Assembly (NCBI GenBank): GCA_021442155.1
Contig: CM038214.1
Span: 54,654,514-54,718,513 of the forward strand
Direction of reading: 5' to 3'
Source: Cymbidium sinense
Lineage: Eukaryota > Streptophyta > Magnoliopsida > Asparagales > Orchidaceae
DNA: 64,000 bases
Part shown: piece by piece, positions 12,481-23,959 of the stretch
How the letters are laid out: every line of letters starts with the position of its first letter
How positions within the stretch are numbered: the first letter of the stretch is position 1
The notes under the pieces: model-generated
What the model saw: only the letters and a program-made list of their open reading frames with translations
What the model was told of the DNA's origin: nothing
Databases searched by the model: none
Position numbers and translations under genes: made by a program

Positions 12481-13541
12481 GGAAACTAATAAAATATGAA
12501 ACTAAACTAAGCAAAACTAAAACTAATAAACTAAAAATAAACTAAAATAAAAACTAATAAAATTAACTAAACTAGACTAACTAAATAAAAACTAAAAAAA
12601 CTAATAATAACAAAGACTAACTAACCTAATAAACAAACTAATAACTAAATTAAAAATAAACAAAAAACACCACTAATAAACTAATAAAAATAAAATAAAC
12701 TAATAAAACTAATAAAAACTAAATTAAACCTAAACTAATAACTAAAACTAAATTAATAAACTAACTAAATGAGACCCTAATAAATAAATAACTAGTAATA
12801 ATAATTAACTAATAAACCTAAACCCTAAGCATAACTAACCTAATAAATAAATAACTAATAATAAAACTAAATCAAATAACTAAACAAATAATAATTAAAC
12901 TAAGTAAACTAAAACTAATAACTAACAAACTAAAACAAATAAACTAACTAAATAACTAAAAAATAACTAATAATAATAATTAACTAATAACTAAAACTAA
13001 TAACTAAACTAAACTAATAAACTAACTAAACCTAATAATAAACTAACTAAATAGTAATAACTAAAACTAATAATAAAACTAATAATAACTATCACTAAAA
13101 TAATAAACTAAACTAAATAAAACTAATAATTAAACTAATAATAAAACACAAAATAATAATAAACTAAATAATAAATAAAATATAAATAAATATACTAAAC
13201 CTAATAAGAATAAACTAACCTAATAAACTAACTAATAATAATAATCTAATTAAACTAACTAAACTGATAAACTAATAACTAATAATAATAATAAATAAAC
13301 TGAACTAAAAACTAATAATAACTAAAAGAACACTAAATAATAATAAAAACTAATAACATAAAAACTAACTAAAATAAATTAACAATAATAATAAATTAAA
13401 TAATAAATAACTAAAACTAAACTAAACTAAACACTAAACTAACTAAACTAATAAATAATAAAAATTAAATAAAAGCTAACTAATAAAACTAATAATAACT
13501 AAACTAACAAAATATATAACTAATAACTAAACTAACTAAAA

Positions 13542-13594
<53 letters not shown>

Positions 13595-15060
13595 TAATAA
13601 ATAAATAAATAAATAAATAAACTAACCACTAAACCCCTAAACCTAAATTAATAAACTAATAATAATAAAACTAATAATAACAAACTAAACTAAAGTAAAA
13701 TAACTAATAATTAAACTAATAAAACTAATAATAGTAACTAAATAATAACTAAAAAACTGATAAACTAATAAAAAATTAAACTAAAATTAACTAATAACTA
13801 ACTAATAAAACTAATAAACTAATAAATAATAAACTAAAATTTTAATAATAAGTAATAAAATGCTAAAACTAATAATAAACTAATTAAAACTAATAATAAA
13901 TAATTAATAACCTAAAACTAATAACAAATAAACTAATAAACTAACTAATAAAACTAAACTAATTACTAAATTATCCTAAACCCTAATAAATAATAAACAC
14001 TAAAACTAAACTATTAATCTAATAATAATAATTAATAATAAAAAACTAATTAGCTAACTATAACTAAACCCTAAATCTAAATTAAGAAACCATAAAAACT
14101 AACTAATAAATAAACATAATAATAACTAAACCTAATAAACTAACTAATAATTAATAATAAACAAATAATAAAACATTTAACTAAAAAATTAATTATAACT
14201 AACTAATAATAAACTAATAAACTAATAACTAAATAAAATAAAACTAAGTAAATAACTAAACAAAATAATAAAACTAATAAACCTAAAAAAACTAATAATA
14301 ATAATAATAATAATAATAAAACTAACTAATAATAACTAAACTAATAAAAATTAATAATAATAATAATAACTAATAACTAACTAACTAAACTAATAAACTA
14401 ATAATATTAAAACTAATAATAAACTAACTAATAAATAACCAATAATAAACTCTAAACCCTAAAAAAATAAAATAATAATAATAAAACTATAATAAATAAA
14501 AAAAAATAAACTAAAACAAAACTAATAATAATCCAACTAACTAAACTAATAATAATAATAAACAATAAATAACTAATAATAACTAATAAAAAACTAAACC
14601 ATAAACTAAACTAAAAATTAGTAATAATAAACTAATAAACCTAAACCCATAACTAAACTAATAAAACTAATAAACTAAACTAATAAACTAATAAATAAAC
14701 TAACAAAACTAAACTAATAAAACTAAACCACTAATTAAAACTAAATAAAACCTAAATAATAATAAAACCATAAACTAATAATAATAACTAACTAAACAAA
14801 ATAAATAACTAACTAAATAATAATAACTAATAAATAAACTAAAATTAACTAACTAAATAAACTAATTAAATAAACTAATAAACTAAACCTAAACCCCTGC
14901 CCCCCTTAAACTGACCAATGATAATAATAACAATAACTATAACTAATAACCTAACTAAAAATAAACTAACTAAACTAAACATAAAACTAATAACAAACTA
15001 ATAATAACCTAAAACTAATAAAACATAATAATAACTAATAAATACTAAACCTAAAACATA
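12481..15060. repeat. AACTAATAA-type low-complexity block
   Basis: About 2.6 kb of A/C/T-only sequence built from AACTAATAA, ACTAAACTAA and AATAAT words, with almost no G. It is compositionally distinct from the AAAATA/CCTAAA blocks elsewhere. It contains a perfect TAA microsatellite at about 13543-13593, followed by an AAAT run to 13620, and a shorter TAA run near 14297. Sparse CCCTAAA words appear (for example near 13976, 14068 and 14454). There is no open reading frame of note because TAA and TAG occur in every forward frame. Confidence 0.9.
13543..13620. repeat. (TAA)n then (AAAT)n microsatellite
   Basis: About 17 uninterrupted TAA units followed by about six AAAT units. It is the purest simple repeat inside the AACTAATAA block. 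Confidence 0.95.
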
Positions 15061-15080
15061 AACCCTAAAACTAAACTAAA

Positions 15081-16925
15081 CTCTCTTATTGGGCGATTTT
15101 GGGATCCATCTCATTCTTGGTGAGTTTTCGAGTGCTTTCTCTCTTGGATTCCCTACAGATTGTCAGCCTTGGGCTGATCTTGACATGTTCTTATTATGGC
15201 ATCGACATCTTCAAATCGATGGTGTAAATCTGATGTGCCGATGGATACCATTAGGGCAACAGATTTTTTGGGTAATCTTACCTCTAAATTACCTATTGTT
15301 ACTAAATCTTTCAATTAGGCTTTAGCTGGTAAGAATTCCTCCACCGAGCCTTCTTTAAAATTTCTTCATACGACTTTTAAAGGTACTCTGACAATTATGA
15401 TTTCAGATGAGGATATTGAAAGATTAGCTTAGCCTTTTGCTTTTTCTTTGATTGGAAAGTTATCATTTAAATGACCAAAGATGGAAGATATTCATTCTTT
15501 TTTTTTTCATAGATTAAATTTATCCGTTCTTTTCTATTGACGATGCAAGGCATGTTCTAATTAAACTTTCTAATGACCTTGATTACGGAGGAAATTTTTC
15601 TATGCATTCTTACTATGTTTTTAATTATCAAATGTGTATTCTAAAGTGGGCACTTATGTTTGATGTTAATGAAGAGTCTCCTATTATTCCCATTTGGATT
15701 TCTTTACCTGACTTGTGGATTCATCTATTTAATCATTAGATTCATTATGCTATTCGGTTTATTTTTGCTCTGCCTTCGCAAGTTGATCAAGCAACAACTA
15801 CTTCTTCTAGATCGTATGTTGCTAGAATTCTTATAGAGATTGATATAATTAAAAAATATTCAAATGAAATTTGTTTGGGTTTGAAGAATGCAGTTATTTT
15901 CAGAAAGTTGTTTTTGAGAACTTTCCCATTTTTTGTAATCACTGTAAGATTCATGGACATGAAATTTCTAAATGCTTTATTGGTCATCCATCTCTTAGGA
16001 AAAAAACCACCAGTAAGAATTCAATTGTTGAAAAAACTAATGATTCTACTAAGTTGGAAAAAGAAAAAAATCAGCTTTTCAAAATTTTGATGTTTTGCAA
16101 AACCAGATTTTTGAATCTTCTAAAAATGTTTTACCTATTGATGATTTGTCTAATGCGAAAGGTTATTTTGATGTTTGTAAAAATGTTTTAACTAATAATC
16201 ATGTTCTAAGTATCTCTTTTGATGATTCTGTTAAAGGGAAGAATTTAGAGGCTGTGGTTAATGAGTATAATGGTTTGGATGTTGTGCGTAAGTCCTTTCA
16301 TGATGATGGCTTGAATATTATTGATTCTAACACCATTTCTTCTAATCAATTGCATGTTGTTCCTCTTTCTCCTATGTCTGATTTAGATCATGGGAAAGAG
16401 ACTATTTCTTTTCCTTCTTTGATTGAGAATGGTGGTAAAAGAATGTTCTTGTTTTTGATATTTTAACTTCTGGTACAGACAATCTTGTTAATATCGGTGA
16501 TCCTTCTTTTAAAAAACAAGATTTACATACCTGCGATAATTCTCTCATCAGTTCAAAATGATGTTTTTTCTATGGCTGGTAATTATGTTTAGAATTTGGT
16601 AATACGTTATGTGTTTCTAAGGGATTTGAATCTTATTTTAGTCCCTTACATGAAGATTGTACTAAAAATATGGATTATGCATCTCTTAGTTCTTAATAAA
16701 GAAATTTCTACTCCTTTCACTTCTGATTCAAAAATGCATACTATTTCTGATTTTCCTTTGTCTAATGTTGTGGATGATTCTGAATGCTCTTCTTTGAAAT
16801 TGATAGCTTCTGTCGATCCCCATGCCTTTTATAATAATACTGATTCATTTTCGGATGGAGATTGTTTGGAGAAAGGGCATGGTTATAAAACTGTTTACAA
16901 GAAGAAAAAGAAAAAGTGTTGAAAT
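15081..16925 (+). pseudogene. L1-type LINE ORF1 with CCHC zinc knuckle (fragment B)
   Basis: ORF1 of a plant L1 element, a nucleic-acid-binding Gag-like protein. The reading contains ALAGKNSSTEPSLKF near 15320, then ISDEDIERLA and FSLIGKLSFK (15405-15475), the DUF4283-like region, and IPIWISLPDLWIHLF near 15690. In the frame at 15871, CNHCKIHGHEISKC (15934-15975) is a complete CX2CX4HX4C zinc knuckle, preceded by FQKVVFENFPIF. A Ser/Asn/Asp-rich C-terminal region follows (open stretch 16095-16466) to the Lys-rich end near 16920. Stops and frameshifts (about 15432, 15471, 15537, 15738) show it is dead. The upstream edge abuts the AACTAATAA block. Confidence 0.88.
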
Positions 16926-18243
16926 TTATGCCCCTCCTCACTTGCCGAGGGTTACTCATTCCAAAGTTTCTTCGAAATAATTTCTCCTATCTTTGGGAGG
17001 TTTTGCTTTTGTTTTTTTTTATCCTGTTGTTGCTTTTGCAGGTTTTTCTTGCTAGCTAGAGTATTTAATTTTTCCTTTTTTTTTGGCTTCCTATTTGTTT
17101 TGTTTTTTTTTTTTTTGTGCCCTTGGTTGGTTTTGTTCGCTAGTTTGATTCTATTGGCTTGCCTTTCTTTGGTTGGCGCTTTTGCTCTCTTTGTTGGTGG
17201 TAGGTTGGGTTTCTATCCTTGGCATGTGGTTTGTCCATTGGTAGGTTGTTTCTCTAGTTGTTTATTTTAGCTTTTGCTGGCCTTCTTCTTTTTTTCTATT
17301 TGTTGGTTTGGTTCTCTTGCTCTTTCCTGGGCTATTTTTCTTGGGTGCTCTATTTTGGCTACTCATTGATGTTTCCTTCCTTGGTTGGTGCATTGTTGGC
17401 TTTGGATTGGTGTTGTTGTGGGCTCTGTGGATTGGTGCCTTGGTGGCTTTTGGATTGGTATTGGCTCGTTGGCTTTTTTTGAGGGCTTTTCATTTTTTTG
17501 GGCTATGAGCTTCTTTTCTTCCTATTTTTAAGAGGTGTCTATATTTGTTTTGTTGGGATTTCCTTATGTTAATTTTATATGTTGCTCTCCTCCTCTCTTT
17601 CTTTTTCCTTAGCTTCACTTTTTCTTTGGTGACTACTATAATTGATTTGTATTTTTCTTTGGCTCGGATGGTTATGATGACACGATGGATTTTTTCCTTG
17701 ATATTTTTATGGCTGGTGACTTTTCATATTTGTAACCCTTCTTTGAAGTTGAATACACTTAAGATTTGATGCACCTCATTATTGTGATTATCCTTCTTTC
17801 CTCATATCTGAGCGTGTGTTTTTTTTCACTTTATGTTTTCTGATTTCCTTCTAGCTGACATTTCTTGCAGGTTGTAAGTTCTCTTTTTCAGTTGGTCTCT
17901 TCTTCTTCTTAGAGGGAGCTAGAGTCTTACTGATGGTCTACTTTTCTTAGATGGCTGGAGTTGTCTTCAATTGCAACTTACAGGTTTCCATTTCTTATGG
18001 ATCTTCATCTCTTTGGAGGTCCTTTTGGAGCTCTGTGGATTCTTCCCCTTTAATGTCTTTGGCTTGGCTTTTTTAGTTGTCTTTGTTTTTTTATTGCTCT
18101 TTTATGTATTAGTATAGGGAATAAACTCTTTAGGATTCTCCTATAGCTCATTTAAGTAGTAGTTTTTTTTCTTTCTAAGTTTAGTCTCGAATATGGTCTT
18201 CTTGTACCTATTTTTCTAAGCAATAAATTCATTTTAGTTATAA
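16926..18243 (+). other. L1 3' region joined directly to ORF1, poly(A) into telomere repeats
   Basis: T- and TTGG-rich sequence following the ORF1 end without any endonuclease or reverse transcriptase in between. The end has an AATAAA signal (18222) and stops at TTAGTTATAAAAAACCCTAAA, a short poly(A) running straight into CCCTAAA repeats. A segment near 17712-17760 (TTTGTAACCCTTCTTTGAAG) resembles the L1 3' fragments near 57690 and 63420, supporting its identity as L1 3' sequence. The long open frames here (17049-17508) are Phe/Leu/Trp-rich products of T-richness and are not convincing genes. With 15081-16925 this forms an ORF1-only deletion derivative. Confidence 0.75.
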
Positions 18244-19431
18244 AAAACCCTAAACCCTAAACCCTAAAAAATAAACACTACACCCTAAACCCTAAACTCT
18301 AACCCTAAACCCTAAACCCTAAAACCCTAAAACCCTAAACCCTAAAATCCTAAACCCTAAACCCGAAGCCCTAAACCCTAAACCTTGAACTCTAAACCCC
18401 AAAAATCTGAAAACCTAAACCTAAACTAAATAAAACCTAAAAATAAAATAAATAAATAAACTTAAACCTAAATAAAATAAAATAAAAAATAAAATAAAAG
18501 CCTAAACTAAAACCTAAACCTAAACCTAAAAATTAAATTAAATAAAAAATAAAAAATAAACTAAAATAAAATAAATAAAAATCTAAACTAAACCAAAAAA
18601 TAAAATTAACCTAAAAGTAAAAAACCTAAATAAAATAAAAACAAAATGTAAAATAAAAATAAAATAAACCTAAAATAAAATAAAATAAAAACTAAATAAA
18701 AACCTAAACATAAAAATGTAAACATAAAAAAAAAAAAAAAAAAAACCTAAACCCTAAACTAAAAAAAACTAAATATAAAATAAAAATAAAATAAACAAAA
18801 TAAAATAAACCTAAACCTAAGCTAAAATAAATAAACCCTAACCCTGAACCTAAAATAAACTAAACCTAAACCTAAACCTAAACTAAATAAAATAAAATTA
18901 ACTAAAAATAAACCTAAACCTAAAATAAAAATAAAATGTACAAATAAAGCTAAAATAAAAACCTAAAACCTAAACCTAAGAAAATAAAATAAAAACCTAA
19001 ACATAAACCTACAAATAAAAAATAAAACCTAAACCAAAAAAATAAAATAAAAATAAAACTCATCTAAAAAGTAAACCTAAACCTAAAAATAAACTAAAAT
19101 AAAACTCTAAACTAAAAATAAATAAACTAAAAGTAAGCAAACTAACTAAATTAAAATAAATAAGAAACCTAAATAATAATGTATATTAATATAAATTAAA
19201 TAAATAAAAAATAAACTAAATAAACCTAAACCTACTAGTTAATTTAAAAAAAAAACCTAAACCTTAAATCCTAAATCCTAAACCTTAAACCCTAAACCTA
19301 CAACACTAAACCTACAACCATAAACCCTAAACCATAAAAAATCCTAAACCCTAAAGCTTAAACCCTAAACCCTAAACCCTAAACCCTAAACCCCAACCCT
19401 TAACCCTAAACCCTCCTAAACCCTAAACCAC
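18244..19431. repeat. Array block before P0 retrocopy
   Basis: 18244-18420 telomere-like; 18420-19225 A/T-rich; a shortened boundary motif near 19233 (CTACTAGTTAATTT) with an A-run; 19256-19431 telomere-like. No gene is visible. Confidence 0.88.
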
Positions 19432-20254
19432 GGTTGAACTGATTTTTGCGAAAGGTGATCTTAAAGAAGTTAGCGAAGTGGTTGCGAAATACTAAGTTAA
19501 TGCTCCCGCCAATTTTGGTCTTGGTGCACCTATTGATGTTGTGGTTCCTACAAGCAACAATTCACACACATCCTAACTAAGATCAACAAGGGTACTATTA
19601 AGAGTATCACCTTGATTGAGCAGATTAAAAAAAGCGATAAGGTGGGTTCCTCAGAGGCTACTCTGCTCACTAAGATGGGGATTAGGCCATTCTCTATGGA
19701 CTTGTCATCCAGTCTGTGTATGATGATGGTTTGATGTTTAGTCCTAAGGTGCTTGACCTCACTGAAGATGATCTCATCGAGAAGTTTTCGGCATACCTTT
19801 CAATGATCACTTCTCTCTCACTGGCATTCTCTTATCCCACCCTTGCTGTAGCGCCCCATATGTTCATCAACACTTATAAGAATGTCCTCGCCGTCATGAA
19901 TGCCTCTGATTACACATACCTGTAGGACGAGAAGGTTAAGGAGTATTTGAAGGAACCTAGTAAATTTGATGTGGATACTATACCTTATGCTTTTTCTACT
20001 CCTACTGCTACTACTACTACGACTGCTGTAGTGGAAGAGAAGAAGGAAGAGCCTATTGAGTAATCGATGACAATATGGGTTTCAACTTGTTCGACTAAGC
20101 TTTGTTTAATTTGGGAGTTAAATCATTTTGTAAAATAATATTTTTGTGAATTTTTGAATTGCATTTTATTTTATCATGTTTTACTAGTTGTTAGAGGATA
20201 ATGTCTTGTTTGATTTGGTAATTTCTTGTTTATTATGGAATCATTTGAGTTAAA
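19432..20254 (+). pseudogene. 60S acidic ribosomal protein P0 processed pseudogene (5'-truncated)
   Basis: C-terminal half of the ribosomal stalk protein P0, which anchors the P1/P2 dimers on the large subunit. Readable parts are [46 protein letters not shown], and an open run at 19716-19925 ([40 protein letters not shown]). After that come KVKEYLKEPSKFDVDTIPYA, a Thr/Ala hinge, and EEKKEEPIE then a stop near 20060. The normal DDNMGFNLFD ending is still present just downstream in another frame. There are frameshifts (about 19693) and early stops (about 19493). No introns are seen. A 3' UTR of about 160 bases ends in a short A-run and then CCCTAAA repeats. Taken together this is a retrocopy made by LINE machinery. 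It is non-coding today. Confidence 0.93.
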
Positions 20255-20314
20255 AAAAATAAACCCTAAACCCTAAACCTTAACCATAAATCCTAAACCT
20301 TAAACCCCAAACCC

Positions 20315-20475
20315 TGTGACTTTATAGTAGCCACGGTTCTAGTTATTTAAGGTTTTTGATTTGCTATATGTGTGCTCATTTTTTATATATGTCATCGCTT
20401 GTGTCTTAGAAAACATGGTGTGTTACTTGGTTGGTGAAATTGTTGAATCTGAATTTGTTCTCTATAAAAAAAAAT
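20315..20475 (+). pseudogene. GRP 3' UTR fragment, copy 6
   Basis: Only the 3' UTR of the GRP mRNA, from just before ACTTTATAGTAG to the A-tail (TGTTCTCTATAAAAAAAAAT). The segment AATCAAAAAGAAGAAAT found in other copies is deleted. It lies about 60 bases after the P0 retrocopy tail, separated only by telomere-like repeats. Confidence 0.88.
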
Positions 20476-20846
20476 CAAAAAGCTTAAACCCTAAACTAAA
20501 ACCTGAAACCTAAACCTTAAACCCTAAACCCTAAAACTAACCCTAAACCCTAAACCCTAAACCCTAAACACTAAACTCTAAAACCCTAAACCCTAAACCC
20601 TAAACCCTAAACCTAAACCCTAAATCTTAAACCCTAAAACCCTAAACCTAAACCCTAAACCCTAAACCCTAAGCCCAAATCCTAAACCTTAAAAGCATTA
20701 ACCCAAAAACTCTAAACCCTAAACCCAAAACCCTAAACCCTAAGCTTAAACCCAAACCAAAACCCTTAACATAAACCTAAAGTAACTAAATAAATTAAAA
20801 AATAAACTTAGACCCTAAAACCTAATAAACTTAAACTTAAACCCTA
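20476..20846. repeat. Degenerate telomere-like repeats
   Basis: CCCTAAA-type repeats, followed from about 20770 by the conserved lead-in (AAAGTAACTAAATAAATT) that precedes GRP fragments throughout the array. Confidence 0.9.
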
Positions 20847-21297
20847 AGAATGGGCAGAACCTAGATGGCAAGACATCACCACACCTAGTCAGCCTAGATC
20901 TAGCAGCTATCAAGTGGTGGTGGGGATCTGGAGGTGCTAGTGGATATGAGGTGTGTCGAGCAATGGTCGTAGGTGAGAGGAGCGACGAAGGTTACAACCA
21001 TGGTGGTGGCAGAGGGAGAGATCGAGGATATGATGATGGATCCTTCTACTCGAGAGGCCAGGGTGGTTCTAATAGGAACTGGACAAATTGAAGAACGGCT
21101 AATCTGATCTACTACTTATGGAACTGTATCTTTATAGAAGAGATGATTCTAGTTATATAAGGTTTTTGATTTGCTCTATGCGTGCTCATTTTTGATCTAT
21201 GTCATCACTTGTGTCTTAGAAAACTTGGTGTGTTTCTTGGTTGATGACATCGAGAAGAAGAAATGTTTAATATGAATTTGTTCTCTATTAAAAAAAG
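20847..21297 (+). pseudogene. GRP 3'-end fragment, copy 7
   Basis: Starts at the NGQNLDG equivalent with small deletions. The Gly-rich tail has frameshifts; the end reads GSNRNWTN then TGA, and a complete 3' UTR follows to TTCTCTATTAAAAAAA. It shares TCTAAT in place of TCTGAT, and the following TTGAAGAACGRC, with copy 2, suggesting they are sister copies. Non-functional. Confidence 0.9.
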
Positions 21298-23877
21298 CCA
21301 AAATCCCTAAACCCTAAATTAAAACCTAAACCTTAAACCCAAATCCTTAAGAACAAATAAAAAATAAATAAAAACCTAACCCTAAACTTTAATGAATAAA
21401 ACTAACCCAAAACCTTAAACCTACAACCCTAAACCCTAAACCCTAAAACCCTAAACCCTAAAACCTAAACCATAAACCCTAAACCCAAAACCCTAAAACC
21501 TACAACCCTAAACTTTAAAGCCTCAACCCCAAACCCTAAACCCTAAACCCTAAGAATAAAATAAATTATAAAACCTAAACCTAAATAAAATAAACAAATA
21601 AAATATAATAAAAACCTAAACTAAACCAAACCTAAACCTAAACCTAAGAATAAAATAAAATAAAAAATAAAAACTAAGCTAAAAAATAAAAAATAAAAAT
21701 ATAAACTAAACTAAAAAATAGAATAAACCTAAAAATAAAAAACCTAAATAAAAATAAACTCTACGAAAAATAAAAATAAAATAAACCTAAAATAAAATAA
21801 ACTAAAAACATAAACCTATAAATAATTAAGAAATAAAACCTAAACCTAAAACTAAAAAAAACCTAAACTTAAAATAAACAAAATAAAATAAACCAAAACC
21901 TAAACTAAAATTAACTAAACTAAAATAAATAAAACCTAAACCTAAACCAAAAATAAACTAAACCTAAACCCTAAACTAAATAAATAAAATAAACTAAAAA
22001 TAAACCAAAATCTAAACTAAAAATTAAAACCTAAAAATAAACCTAAACTAAAAACCTAAAATCAAAACCTAGAAAATAAAATTAAAACCTAAACCTAAAC
22101 TTAAAAATAAAAAATAAAAATTAAACCTAAAAAATAAAATAAAATTAAAACTAAAGTAAAAAATAAACATAAACTAAAACCTAAACCTAAAAAATAAACT
22201 ACAATAAAAACCCTAAATTAAAAGAAAGAAAATAAACTAAAAAAAATAAAATAAAATAAACTAAAATAAATAAAAAATAAACAAGAGAACTAAAAAAATC
22301 TAAACTTATCGGTTTACTTAATTTAAAAAAAATTCTAAACCTTAAACCCTAAAACTAACCCTAAAAGCTGAACCCTAAACTTACAACCCTAAACTCTAAA
22401 GTCTAAATCTTAAAAAACCCTAAACCCTAAACTAACCATAAACCCTAAACTCTAAACCAAATCATAACCGTAAAACCTAAAGCCTAAACACTAAAATCCT
22501 AAACCCTAAAGCCTAAATTAATCGAAAACCATAAACCTTAAAACCTAACAACCCTAAACCCTAAACCAACAACTTTAAACCTACAACCCTAAACCCTAAA
22601 CCCTAAACCTTAAACCCTAAAAAACTCTAACCCTAAACCTTAAACCCTAAACCCTAAACCCTAACCTTAATCCCTAAAGCTTAAACCTTAAATCCTAACC
22701 ATAACCCTAAACCTTAAACCTTAAACCCTAAATTCTAAAACCCTAAACCTTAAACCTTAAACACTAAGAACCTAGAAACCTAAAAACCTAAGCATAAACT
22801 AAATAAAACCTAAAAATAAAATAAATAAATAAAACTATACCTAAATAAAATAAAAAAATAAAAAAAAATAAAAACCTAAACTAAAACCTAAACCTAAACC
22901 TAAAAAAATAAAAAATAATAAAAAATTTAAAATAGAATAAAAAAACCTAAACTGAACTAATAAAAATGAAAAATAGATTAGAAAACCTTAATAAATTAAA
23001 AACTAAACCTAAAATAAAAATAGAATAAAACTAAAATAAAATAAAATATAAATTAAATAAAAACCAAAACCAAAAAATAAACCTAAAAATAATACCTAAA
23101 AATAAATAAAAAATAAAACCTAAACACTAAACTAAAAAAAACTAAACCGAAAATAAAAATAAAATAAACAAAGTAAAATAAACATAAACCTAAACTAAAA
23201 TAAACTAAACCTAAATCCAAATCTAAAGTTAACTGAACCTAAACCTAAACTTGAACTAAATAAAATAAAATAAAACTAAAAATAAACCTAAACCTAAAAT
23301 AAAAACATGAAACCTAAACCTAAAAAAATAAAATAAAAATTTAAACCTAAACCTAAAAATAAAAAATATAGCATAAACCTAAAAAATTAAATAAAAATAA
23401 AACTCAACTAAAAAAGAAACCTAAACCTCAACCTAAACATAAAAAATAAACTAAAATAAAAACCTAAACTATAATAAATAAACCTTAAATAAATAAACTA
23501 AATTAAACAAAAATAAAAAATAAATCTTAATAAAAGAAAAAAATAAAATAAAATAAAATAAATAGAAAATAAACTAAATAAACCTAAACCTACCAGTTTA
23601 CTTAATTTAAAAAAAAATCCTTAGACCCTCAATCCTAAACCCTAAACCCTAAACCCTAAACCCTAAACCCTAATCATAAACCCCAACCCCTAAAAGCATA
23701 AACCCTACAACCCTAAACCCTAAAGACTAAACTTTACACCCTAAAGCTAAAGCCTAAACCCTAAACCCTAACCCAAACCTTAAACCCCAAACCCTAAACC
23801 TAAATCTAAAGTAAATAAATTAAAAAATAAACTTAAACCATAAAACCTAATAAACCTAAACCTAAACCTAAACCCTA
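21298..23877. repeat. Array blocks, two units before GRP copy 8
   Basis: 21298-21555 telomere-like; 21556-22295 A/T-rich; boundary motif near 22305 (TTATCGGTTTACTTAATTT); 22341-22780 telomere-like without a GRP insert; 22780-23580 A/T-rich; boundary motif near 23589 (CTACCAGTTTACTTAATTT); 23619-23877 telomere-like. No gene is visible. Confidence 0.88.
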
Positions 23878-23959
23878 AGAAGGGTCAAAACTTTGACCCT
23901 AAATAAAAAATTGAAAAGAAGAAATGTTGAATCTAAATTTGTTCTCTATTAAAAAAAAC
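23878..23959 (+). pseudogene. GRP remnant, copy 8 (internal deletion)
   Basis: The first 20 or so bases of the GRP fragment (AGAAGGGTCAAAACTTTGA) are joined to the last 60 bases of the 3' UTR (GAAGAAATGTTGAATC and A-tail). About 370 bases in between are deleted, with a short CCCTAAAT bridge at the joint. Both ends occupy their normal positions relative to the flanking repeats, so this is an internal deletion of a resident copy rather than a separate insertion. Confidence 0.85.

Noticed and set aside
17049..17508. Hydrophobic ORFs after the L1 ORF1
   Set aside because: Same T-rich composition effect; three frames are open at once and none matches an endonuclease or reverse transcriptase.
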